64,000 nucleotides of DNA from AC-37 sp036389295 (lineage in GTDB: Bacteria; Actinomycetota; Thermoleophilia; Solirubrobacterales; Thermoleophilaceae): contig DASVQB010000023.1 in assembly GCA_036389295.1 (NCBI GenBank), positions 1 through 64,000 of the forward strand, written 5' to 3'. Of this stretch, positions 24,995 through 33,600 are shown one piece after another. Made by a program: the position numbers and the translations under genes. Numbering within the stretch: the first letter of the stretch is position 1; every line of letters begins with the position of its first letter. Under the pieces are notes generated by a model that had not been told where the DNA came from, made no database searches, and worked only from the letters and a program-made list of their open reading frames with translations.

Positions 24995-26593
24995 TCACTC
25001 CCACTCGATCGTGCCGGGCGGCTTCGACGTGACGTCCAGCACCACCCGGTTCACCTGCGGGATCTCGTTGATCATCCGCGAGGCGATCCTCTCGATCAGG
25101 TCGTAGGGCAGGCGGGCCCAGTCGGCCGTCATCGCGTCGTCGCTCGTGACCGCCCGGATCGCGACCGCGTAGCCGTAGCTCCGCTCGTCGCCCTGGACGC
25201 CCACGGTCCGCACGCCCGCCGGCAGCACGCAGAACGACTGCCACAGCTCGCGGTAGAGGCCGGCGGCGCGGATCTCGTCCTGGAGGACGAAGTCGCAGTC
25301 GCGGAGCAGCTCGAGGCGCTCGCGGTCGACCTCGCCGCCCACGATGCGGATCGCGAGCCCCGGGCCCGGGAACGGCTGGCGCCACACGAGCCGCTCCGGC
25401 AGCCCCAGCTCCAGCCCCACCTGGCGGACCTCGTCCTTGAACAGCGAGCGCAGCGGCTCGACCAGCTCGAAGCCCATCTTCTCCGGCAGCCCGCCGACGT
25501 TGTGGTGCGACTTGATCGTGGCCGCGCCGTGGCCGCCGCCCGACTCGATCACGTCCGAGTAGAGCGTCCCCTGCACGAGGAACCGCGGCTCGCCCAGCTC
25601 GCGCGCCTGCTCCTCGAAGACCCGGATGAACTCCTCGCCGATGATCTTCCGCTTCGCCTCCGGCTCGGTGACCCCGCGGAGCCGCGCGAGGAAGCGGTCC
25701 TCGGCGTCGACCGCCACGAGCGGCACGTGGAACGTGTCGCGGAACGCCGCCGCCACCTGGTCGCCCTCGTTCTTGCGCATCAGGCCGTGGTCGACGAACA
25801 CGCACGTGAGCTGGTCCCCCACGGCGCGGTGCACGAGCAGCGCCGCCACCGACGAGTCGACCCCGCCCGACAACCCGCAGATGACCCGCTCGCCGCCGAC
25901 CTGGGCCCGGATCCGCTCGATCTGCTCCTCGGCGACCGACGCCGCGCTCCAGGCCATGTCGCAGCCGCACACATCGTCGAGGAAGCGGCTGAGGATCGCC
26001 GTCCCGTACGGGGTGTGCACGACCTCGGGGTGGAACTGGATCCCGTACAGCCCGCGCGAGACGTCCTCGAGCGCCGCGACCGGCGACTCGCTCGACGACG
26101 CCAGCGCGGCGAACCCCGGCGGCGCCTCGAACACCGTGTCGCGGTGGCTCATCCAGCAGGTCTGCTCGGCCGGCAGGCCGGCGAGGAGCCGGCCGGGGTC
26201 GCGAACGGTGAGCGAGGAGCGCCCGAACTCGCCGACGGCCGCGCCCTCCACCCGGCCGCCGAGCTCCAGCACCATCGCCTGCATCCCGTAGCAGATGCCC
26301 AGCACCGGCACCCCGAGCTCGAGCAGGTCGTGCCGGAGCCGCGGCGCGCCCTCCGAGTAGACCGAGGCCGGGCCGCCGGAGAGGATCAGCCCGCGCGGCG
26401 CGCGCCTGCGGACCTCCTCCAGCGGGACCGTGTGCGGGAGCAGCTCGCTGAACACGCCGCACTCGCGGACGCGGCGGGCGATCAGCTGCGAGTACTGGCC
26501 GCCGAAGTCGAGGACGAGGACCTCCTGGGAGGCGGTCCGCGCTGGGGCGTCCGTGCCGGCGGCGCTGCTCGTGCCCGCCAGCGCCCCGGTCAC
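24995..26593 (-). CDS. guaA: GMP synthase (glutamine-hydrolysing)
   Basis: The 532-residue enzyme converts XMP to GMP with glutamine and ATP. The N-terminal class I glutaminase has VLVLDFGGQYSQLIARRV, GICYGMQ (catalytic Cys), and HPEVVHT. The ATP pyrophosphatase has the P-loop GLSGGVDSSVAALL. The dimerisation domain ends KPPGTIEWE. The start is GTG at 26593 in a GTGA overlap with the guaB3 stop, giving a 22-residue Ala-rich lead (TGALAGTSSAAGTDAP). The frame is open further upstream, but that part is shadow of the guaB3 tail. With guaB3 it completes guanine nucleotide synthesis. Confidence 0.97.
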   Translation of the reverse strand: MTGALAGTSSAAGTDAPARTASQEVLVLDFGGQYSQLIARRVRECGVFSELLPHTVPLEEVRRRAPRGLILSGGPASVYSEGAPRLRHDLLELGVPVLGICYGMQAMVLELGGRVEGAAVGEFGRSSLTVRDPGRLLAGLPAEQTCWMSHRDTVFEAPPGFAALASSSESPVAALEDVSRGLYGIQFHPEVVHTPYGTAILSRFLDDVCGCDMAWSAASVAEEQIERIRAQVGGERVICGLSGGVDSSVAALLVHRAVGDQLTCVFVDHGLMRKNEGDQVAAAFRDTFHVPLVAVDAEDRFLARLRGVTEPEAKRKIIGEEFIRVFEEQARELGEPRFLVQGTLYSDVIESGGGHGAATIKSHHNVGGLPEKMGFELVEPLRSLFKDEVRQVGLELGLPERLVWRQPFPGPGLAIRIVGGEVDRERLELLRDCDFVLQDEIRAAGLYRELWQSFCVLPAGVRTVGVQGDERSYGYAVAIRAVTSDDAMTADWARLPYDLIERIASRMINEIPQVNRVVLDVTSKPPGTIEWE

Positions 26594-27927
26594 TCGCCGA
26601 CGAGCGCCGGGTCCGCGGCGGGCGTTGCGGCGTCGGCCGGGGTGTCGACGGCCGGGTCCGCCGACGGCGTGGCCGGGTCGGCCGGCGCCTCGACGGCCGG
26701 GTCCGCGGACGGCGTGGCCGGCCCGCCCCCGTTCCCGCCGGGCTCCGGCGCCGCCGCGGCGGCACGCGTGGCGCCCATCCCGATCGACTGCTCGCGCTGG
26801 AGCAGCTTGCCCTCGGTGAGGAGCGCGGGCGCGACCATCACCTCGGCCCGGTGGAACGACGGGATGTCCTCGTAGCCGCACGTGGCCATCGAGGTCCGCA
26901 GGCTGCCCATCAGGTTGAACGTGCCGTCGTTCTCGTGGGCCGGCCCGAGCAGGATCTGCTCGACGGTGCCGTTCTGGGTGGTCTTGACCCGCGCGCCGCG
27001 CGGCAGCGACGGGTGGAACGTGGCCATCCCCCAGTGGTAGCCGTGCCCGGGCGCCTCGTAGGCGCGCGCGAGCGGCGAGCCGATCATCACGGCGTCGGCC
27101 CCGCAGGCGAACGCCTTGGCGATGTCGCCGCCGGTTCGCATCCCGCCGTCGGCGATCACGTTCACGTACTCGCCGGTCTCGAGCATGTGCTGCGAGCGGG
27201 CCGCCTGGACGTCGGCGATCGCGGTGGCCTGCGGGACGCCGATCCCGAGCACCCCGCGCGTGGTGCAGGCCGCGCCCGGCCCGACGCCGACGAGGACGCC
27301 CACCGCCCCGGTGCGCATCAGGTGGAGGCCGGTGGAGTACGAGGCGCAGCCGCCGACGATCACCGGCACCGGCACCTCGCGGATGAACTCCTTCAGGTTG
27401 AGCGGCTCGGAGGTGACGGACACGTGCTCGGCCGATATCACCGTGCCCTGGATGACCAGGATGTCGAGCCCCGCGTCGAGGGCGGTCTCGTAGTAGCGCG
27501 TGACCCGCTGCGGCGTGAGCGAGGCGGCGCAGACGACCCCCTGCTCCTTCACCTCGCGGATCCGCTGCGCGATCAGCTCCTCCTTGACCGGCTCCCGGTA
27601 GACCCGCTGCATCTCGGCCGTGGCGCGCTCGGGCGGCTGCTCGGCGATCCGCTCGAGCTGCTCGTCGGCGTCCTCGTAGCGGGCGAAGATGCCCTCGAGG
27701 TTGAGCACCGCGAGGCCGCCCAGCTTGCCGACGATGCCCGCGGTCGTGGGCGAGACGACGCCGTCCATCGCGGCCGCCAGCACCGGCAGCTCGAACCGGT
27801 ACGGGCCGAGCGTCCAGGTGATGTCGATGTCGTCGGGATCGCGCGTGCGGCGCGACGGCACGATCGCGATGTCGTCGAAGCCGTAGGCGCGGCGGCCCTT
27901 CTTGCCGCGTCCGATCTCTATCTCCAT
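26590..27927 (-). CDS. guaB3: GuaB3 family IMP dehydrogenase-related protein
   Basis: The 445-residue TIM-barrel protein belongs to the actinobacterial GuaB3 branch of IMPDH/GMP reductase proteins and lacks the CBS pair of classical GuaB. The catalytic loop GPGAACTTRGVLG has the active Cys; IADGGMRTGGDIAKAFACGAD binds the phosphate. The start MEIEIGRGKKGRRAYGFDDI is family-typical. After about residue 380 a 60-residue tail carries three near-repeats of a PATPSADPAVEAPAD-like unit, probably disordered. It overlaps guaA. GuaB3 proteins may act in purine salvage rather than de novo IMP oxidation. Confidence 0.93.
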   Translation of the reverse strand: MEIEIGRGKKGRRAYGFDDIAIVPSRRTRDPDDIDITWTLGPYRFELPVLAAAMDGVVSPTTAGIVGKLGGLAVLNLEGIFARYEDADEQLERIAEQPPERATAEMQRVYREPVKEELIAQRIREVKEQGVVCAASLTPQRVTRYYETALDAGLDILVIQGTVISAEHVSVTSEPLNLKEFIREVPVPVIVGGCASYSTGLHLMRTGAVGVLVGVGPGAACTTRGVLGIGVPQATAIADVQAARSQHMLETGEYVNVIADGGMRTGGDIAKAFACGADAVMIGSPLARAYEAPGHGYHWGMATFHPSLPRGARVKTTQNGTVEQILLGPAHENDGTFNLMGSLRTSMATCGYEDIPSFHRAEVMVAPALLTEGKLLQREQSIGMGATRAAAAAPEPGGNGGGPATPSADPAVEAPADPATPSADPAVDTPADAATPAADPALVGE

Positions 27928-28063
27928 GGCGGCATCCTAGGTTCGGCGGCGGACCGATCAGGACGTTAGCAGCGCCCCGGCGGGGCCCCGCGGACCGGCG
28001 GCCCCGCAGTTTGCGCGAGAAACCGCCACGCCGGCCGCCTCGCCGCGCCCGACCGGGCGCCCG

Positions 28064-29035
28064 CTACGACCCGGCCTGGAGCGCCGGCTCGGGCAGCGGC
28101 TCGACCTCGACGCTGCCCGCGAGCCGCTCGACCTCGCGCGGCTCGATCACGCCGGCGCCGAAGTGCTGGACGGACTCGGCCCCGCAGGCCACCGCGAACC
28201 GCAGGCGGTCCTCGGCCGACCGGCCGCCGTAGCGGGCGGACAGGTAGCCGGCGAGGAACGCGTCGCCGGAGCCGACCGTCGAGGTCACGTCCACGAGCCC
28301 CGGGTCGATCGCGACCCGGTAGAGCCGCCGCTCGCCCTCGTCCTCGACCAGCCCGAGGCAGCCCGCTTCGCGGGTGACGATCGCCTCCCGGGCGCCCAGG
28401 TCGGCCATCTCGTACAGCCCGGCTGGCAGCTCGTCCTCGTCCGTGAACTCGTGGCCGACGACCTCCTCCGCCTCGAGCTGGTTCGGCGTGACCACCGCCG
28501 GCTCCGCCCGCGTGGCGAGCCGCAGCGGCTCGCCCTCCGAGTCGAGCACGGTCGTGACCCCCAGCGCGTTCAGCTCCTTGACCAGCCGCGCGTAGAGGTC
28601 GGCCGGCACGCCCGCCGGCAGGCTCCCGCAGAAGGCGACCACCGCCGCCCCCTTGGCGAGGTAGAGCAGCTTGTCGACGAACAGGTCGAGCTCGGCCTCC
28701 GACACGGACGGCCCGCGCTCGTTGATCTCGGTCTGGACGCCGGAGGTCGGGTCGACCACCGCGGTGGAGGTGCGCGAGTCGCCCTGGATGCGGACGAAGT
28801 CGTTGAGGATCGCCTCGGCGGTGAGCTGCTCGATCACCCGCGTCCCGGTCGGCCCGCCGGCCACGCCGGTAGCGATCACCGGCTGTCCGAGCCGCTTCAG
28901 CGCGCGGGCGACGTTCACGCCCTTGCCGCCGGCCATCGTGCTCTGCTCGACGGCCCGGTGCCGGCGCCCGAGCCGGAAGTTCGGCACGGCGAGCGTCTTG
29001 TCGATCGCCGCGTTGAGTGTGACCGTGATGATCAT
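28064..29035 (-). CDS. PfkB-family sugar kinase (1-phosphofructokinase-like)
   Basis: The 323-residue ATP-dependent kinase has MIITVTLNAAIDKTL at its N-terminus, GGKGVNVARALKRLG (substrate loop), CGSLPAGVP, and the C-terminal anion hole and catalytic base TSTVGSGDAFLAGYL. These fit the 1-phosphofructokinase / tagatose-6-phosphate kinase subgroup. No PTS genes lie nearby, so a fructose PTS role is not supported locally. It starts 3 bp before the D,D-carboxypeptidase stop region, and the order LysM protein, carboxypeptidase, kinase suggests co-transcription. Confidence 0.92.
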   Translation of the reverse strand: MIITVTLNAAIDKTLAVPNFRLGRRHRAVEQSTMAGGKGVNVARALKRLGQPVIATGVAGGPTGTRVIEQLTAEAILNDFVRIQGDSRTSTAVVDPTSGVQTEINERGPSVSEAELDLFVDKLLYLAKGAAVVAFCGSLPAGVPADLYARLVKELNALGVTTVLDSEGEPLRLATRAEPAVVTPNQLEAEEVVGHEFTDEDELPAGLYEMADLGAREAIVTREAGCLGLVEDEGERRLYRVAIDPGLVDVTSTVGSGDAFLAGYLSARYGGRSAEDRLRFAVACGAESVQHFGAGVIEPREVERLAGSVEVEPLPEPALQAGS

Positions 29036-29038
29036 CCG

Positions 29039-30256
29039 CTACCCAACGCCTCTGCGAGACCCGATCCTCCGGAGCCTGGCCGCCGCGACGGCCGCCGCGG
29101 CCAGGACGGCAAAGGCTAGCGCCCAGCCGAGGCCGGGGCCGAGCCGCCGCCCGAGCCCCGCCTCGGGCACCCTCGCGGCCGTGAGGAGCGGCACCCGGGC
29201 GGCCGCGCGGCCGTCGACCAGCACCACCGCGGTCCCCACCCGCCGGCCGGCCGGCAGCGGCCCCTCGAGCTCGTCGGGGGCGTCCACCCGGGTCCGCACG
29301 CTCGCGCCCCGCCGGACGGTCAGGGAAACCGACCGCGCCGCCCGGAGCCCGACCGTGCGGTCGTCGAAGCCGCTGACGCCCGCGCGCCCGAGCACGCGGC
29401 CGCGCGCGAGCGGGCGCACGCGCACGAAGCGGTCGAGCCCCCAGCGGAGCAGGGCGAGCGAGTCGACGTCGCGCATCGTCTCGCTCGGCTCGCCCATCAC
29501 GACGCTGATCACGCGCGCGCCCGGCCGGCTGGCCGACCCGACCAGCACGAAGCCGGCCTCGCCGGTGTGGCCGGTCTTGACGCCGTCCACGAACGGATGG
29601 GTCCGGACCAGGTCGTTGCGGTTGGCCACCACCCGCCGCCGCGAGCCGGACCGCAGCGCGGCCCGCGGCCGGTCCACGATCTCGGCGAACCGGCGGTCGC
29701 GGAGGAGCAGCCGCGCGAGGCGGGCGAGGTCGCGCGGGCTCGAGTGGTTGGCGGGGTCGTCGAACCCGACGGGATTCGCGTAGCTCGTCTCGGTCAGGCC
29801 GAGCTCGGCGGCGCGCTCGTTCATCGCGACCACGAACGCGTCCCGCGACCCGGCGATCCCCTCCGCGAGCGTCACCGCCGCGTCGTTCGCGCTCTCGAGC
29901 AGCAGCGCCACCAGCAGGTCGCGGACCGCCATCCGCTCGCCGGCGCGCAGGCCGATCTTCGACTCGAGCGGGCCGGCGTCGTAGCGGGGCGCCCTGAAGA
30001 CGTCGGTCGGACGGGCGCGCTCGAGCGTCAGCAGCGCGGTCATCAGCTTCGTGGTGCTCGCCATCGCGCGCGGCGAGTCGGCGCGCTTGGCCGTCAGGAC
30101 GCGCCCGGAGGCCGCGTCCATGACGATCGCGGCGGGAGCGCGCACGGCGGGCGCCTCCGCCGCGCCGGCGGCCGCGGGCGCGCCGAGCGCCGCCGCGCAG
30201 GAGGCGGCCGCCGCGAGGGCGAGCGCGCCGGCGCGCACTCGCGTCGGGCGGGTCAC
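29039..30256 (-). CDS. Serine D-Ala-D-Ala carboxypeptidase (PBP5/DacA type)
   Basis: A 405-residue exported peptidase that trims D-Ala from peptidoglycan stem peptides. The N-terminal signal is Ala-rich (residues 1-35). The catalytic motifs are Ser67-x-x-Lys70 (STTK), Ser122-Ala-Asn124 and Lys227-Thr-Gly229. A single C-terminal hydrophobic helix (LGWALAFAVLAAAAVAAARL) followed by basic residues anchors it. The GTG start at 30256 overlaps the LysM gene stop by 4 bp. Both are envelope genes on one transcript. Confidence 0.95.
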   Translation of the reverse strand: MTRPTRVRAGALALAAAASCAAALGAPAAAGAAEAPAVRAPAAIVMDAASGRVLTAKRADSPRAMASTTKLMTALLTLERARPTDVFRAPRYDAGPLESKIGLRAGERMAVRDLLVALLLESANDAAVTLAEGIAGSRDAFVVAMNERAAELGLTETSYANPVGFDDPANHSSPRDLARLARLLLRDRRFAEIVDRPRAALRSGSRRRVVANRNDLVRTHPFVDGVKTGHTGEAGFVLVGSASRPGARVISVVMGEPSETMRDVDSLALLRWGLDRFVRVRPLARGRVLGRAGVSGFDDRTVGLRAARSVSLTVRRGASVRTRVDAPDELEGPLPAGRRVGTAVVLVDGRAAARVPLLTAARVPEAGLGRRLGPGLGWALAFAVLAAAAVAAARLRRIGSRRGVG

Positions 30257-30609
30257 TCCTTCAGCTTGATCTTCTGGCCGGACACGAGCGCCTGCGGGTC
30301 GAGCTCGGGGTTGAGCTCCTGGAGGCGCTCGACGGGGATCCCGGTCTTCTGCGCGATGCCGCCGAGCGTGTCGCCGGTCTTCACCACGTAGACGCCCTGC
30401 GGCAGGCGGTCGCTCCGCCGGTCGCGCCGCGCGGCGCGCTGGCGCTGCTTCGAGAGCCGCAGGTCGCGCTGCTCCTGCTTCGTCGCGCTCTCCGACGGCC
30501 CGTCGTCCCCGCCCGTCCCGCTCGCGAGCACGATCACGAGCGCCAGGCCGAACGCGACCAGCGCGATCGGCGCCAGCAGGCGGGCCGGACTCTGGCGAGC
30601 GGTGGACAT
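30253..30609 (-). CDS. Membrane-anchored LysM protein
   Basis: The 118-residue protein has an N-terminal membrane helix (residues 12-30, LAPIALVAFGLALVIVLAS), a charged coiled-coil-like linker rich in Arg/Gln/Lys (residues 40-70), and a C-terminal LysM domain (about 73-117: VYVVKTGDTLGGIAQKTGIP) that binds glycan chains of peptidoglycan. No catalytic domain is present, so it is probably a wall-tethering or scaffolding factor for the coupled carboxypeptidase. The operon has a 75-bp gap upstream. Confidence 0.93.
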   Translation of the reverse strand: MSTARQSPARLLAPIALVAFGLALVIVLASGTGGDDGPSESATKQEQRDLRLSKQRQRAARRDRRSDRLPQGVYVVKTGDTLGGIAQKTGIPVERLQELNPELDPQALVSGQKIKLKE

Positions 30610-30684
30610 CGGCCGCCCGGAGGATACCGCCGGGATCCCGGATTCCCTCTGCTTTGCAGGCGCTATTGCGGGCCGGGGCGGCGC

Positions 30685-33600
30685 TCAGCCGGTGGCTCCG
30701 GCGGCCGCGGCCTCCCACTCGACGGCGTGCACGCGGTAGGTGCCGGAGAGGCCCTTGAGGCTGACCTCGCGCGGCTCGCCGAAGCGGACCTCGGCCGAGC
30801 TCTCGGTCAGCTCCTTGAGCAGCGAGGAGACGAGCACCTCGCCGCCGGTCGCCTCGCCGGCTATGCGCGCGGCGAGGACGACGTTGCGGCCGAAGAAGTC
30901 GTCGCGCTCGCGGATCGCCTCGCCGGTGTGGAGCCCGATCCGGACGCGGATCGGGTCGTCCGGGTGGTCGTCCGCGTAGGAGGCGAACGCCCGCTGGACG
31001 GCGACGGCGCAGTCGACGGCCCGGCCCGCGCTCGAGAACGCGACCATGAAGCCGTCGCCCTGCGACTTGACCTCGAAGCCGCCGTGCGCGCGCAGCTCCT
31101 CGCGCACGATCCGGTTGTGCTCGCGCAGGACCTCGAGCCAGCGCCGGTCGCCGAGCCGCTCGGTCATCTCGGTCGAGCCCTCGATGTCGCTGAACATGAT
31201 CGTCACGGTGCCGTCCGGCGCCGCGGCCCCGCTCAGGTCGGGGCGCTCGTCCTCCACGGCCGAGACGACCGCGTCGATCGAGGTGTGCACGTCGAGGGCG
31301 TCGACGCCCTGGCGCCGCAGCTTCAGCGCGAACGCGCGCTCGACGAGCTGCGCCATCCCGATCTCCTGCGCCGCCTCGAGGGCCTCGTCGACGAGGGTCG
31401 ACACCCGCTCGTCGCCGGGCAGCGCGCGCTCGGCGAGCAGCTCGGCGTAGGCGAGTCTCGTCTCCGCCACGAACGGCCGCGCCCCGAGACCATCGTTGAT
31501 CCGCAGCGCGGCGCCGTAGTGCCGCTCGGCGTCGGCGGTGCGCCCGAGCATCGCGGCCAGCCGGCCGAGGTAGTGTGAGGCCGACCCGACGCACGTCCAG
31601 CCGCCGCCCACGACCACGACGCGGTCCGCGTAGGGCAGGATCAGGTCGTAGAGCTTGTCCGCGCAGCTGCGGTCGTCGAGCCGCGCGGCGACCATCGACA
31701 GGAGCACCATCGCGACGAGCCAGTTGGCGTCGCGGGGGATGCCGGAGAAGTCGTCGGCCGCGAGCCGCTCGAGCTCGGCCGCCGCGGTCTCCGGGTCCCC
31801 CGCCTCGAGCTGGACGAGGGCCAGCGCGCAGCGCCACGCCGGGACCGCCGGGTAGTGCTCCGCGAAGCGCTCGAACGGGTCGCGCAGCTCCCCGAGGCGG
31901 CCGCGCAGGCGGTGCAGCTCGAACAGCACGACGGCGCCGGCCTGGAGCGTGTTCGGGTCGAGCATGCGCGACGCGGTCTCGAGCTCCGGCGTCGTGGCGT
32001 CGAACAGCTCGCCGGCCTCGTCCAGCCTGCCGGCCAGGAGAGCGCGCATCGAGCCGCGGATCTTCGCGATCCGCAGGTAGTTCGGCTGGCGCAGCTCCTT
32101 GGCCTCGCGGGCGTAGGCCTCGAGCTCGGCGTCCGCCGCGGCCATGTTGCCGCGCTCGAGCTCGTCCACGAGCCGCAGCCCGCGGCCCTCGACGGCGAGG
32201 TCGCGGTCGCCCGAGCGGGTGGCCACCTCGATCAGCTCGCTCGCCACCTGGAGCCGCTCCTCGAGCCGCTCCGGCCCCCAGCTCACGTAGTGGCGGGCGG
32301 CGAGGGCGCCGGCGAGCGCGTGTCCGTCCTCGACGTCGCGGGCCAGGTCGACGGCCTCGCGCGTCAGCGCGTCGGCGCGCTCGCGCGACTCGAAGTAGAC
32401 GGCGTAGCCGAGGCTCGCGAGGAGTTCGGCGCGGAGGGCGGGCTGGTCGGAGCCGATCGCCTCGAGCGCCTCCTCGATCAGCTCGATCAGCGATCGCTCG
32501 ATCACGCCGATCTCGAGCTTGCGCGCCACGCCGAGCGCGGCCTGCGCCAGCTCCCACCCGGCGCCCGCGCGCCGGGCGGCGTCGGCCGCGCGGTAGAAGG
32601 TGTCCTTGGCCTGCCGGCTGTCGCCGGCGCGTGACTGAGCCTCCCCGAGGCAGTTGTGGAGCCGCGCCTGGTCCTCGCCGGACGCCGCGCCGCGCAGCTC
32701 GAACGCCTGGAGCGCGCGGCCGAACAGGTCCGCGGCCTCCTCGTAGGCGAGCAGCGACATCGCCCGGTCCGCGGCGCGGATCGAGTAGTCGACCGCGCGG
32801 TCGAGGTCCTGGGCCTCGAGGAAGTGGTGGGCCAGCTCGTCGAGGTGCTCGTCGGGGTCCTCGCCGTAGAGCCGCTCGAGCGTCTCCCCCACGCGGCGGT
32901 GGAGGCGGACGCGGCGGGTGACGCCCAGCTCCTCGTACAGGGCCTCGCGGACCAGCGCGTGGGAGAAGCTGTAGCGGCCGGGCCCGTCGGGGTGCACGAG
33001 CCGCGCGGCGACGGCCTCGTCCAGCACCTCGAGCAGCCGCTCGCGCGAGACCTCGCCGGCGCGGTGCGGGACCTCGCTCTGCACCTCGTCGCAGACGACC
33101 GGTGCCAGCACGTCGACCGGCAGCTGGCGGCCGACCACCGACGCCGCCGAGAGCACCCAGTTGCAGTCCTGCGACAGGCGGTCGAGGCGGCGGCCGACCA
33201 CCTCGCGCACCCCCTGCGGGATCGTGACCAGCACGTCCGAGAGGTCGGTGTCCGGGCCGAGCCGGTCCTCGGACGCCAGCAGGCTCACGATCTCCGACAC
33301 GAAGAACGGGTTGCCCTCGGTCTCGTCGTGGACCGCCCTGACGAGCCGGTCGGGCGGGCGGATGCTGGCGGTGACCTCGATGAAGCGGGCCACGTCGGCG
33401 CGGGTCAGGCCGCGCAGGGGGACGCGCTCGACGAGGCTCTCGCGGGCCAGCTCGGCGAGCACGTGCGAGAGCGGGTGGCGGCGGCTCAGCTCGACGTCGC
33501 GGTAGGTGCCGATCACGAGCAGCCGCGAGCCGGACAGCTCGCGGGCGAGGAACTCGAGGAGGAGCAGCGACGGCGCGTCGGCCCAGTGGAGGTCGTCCAG

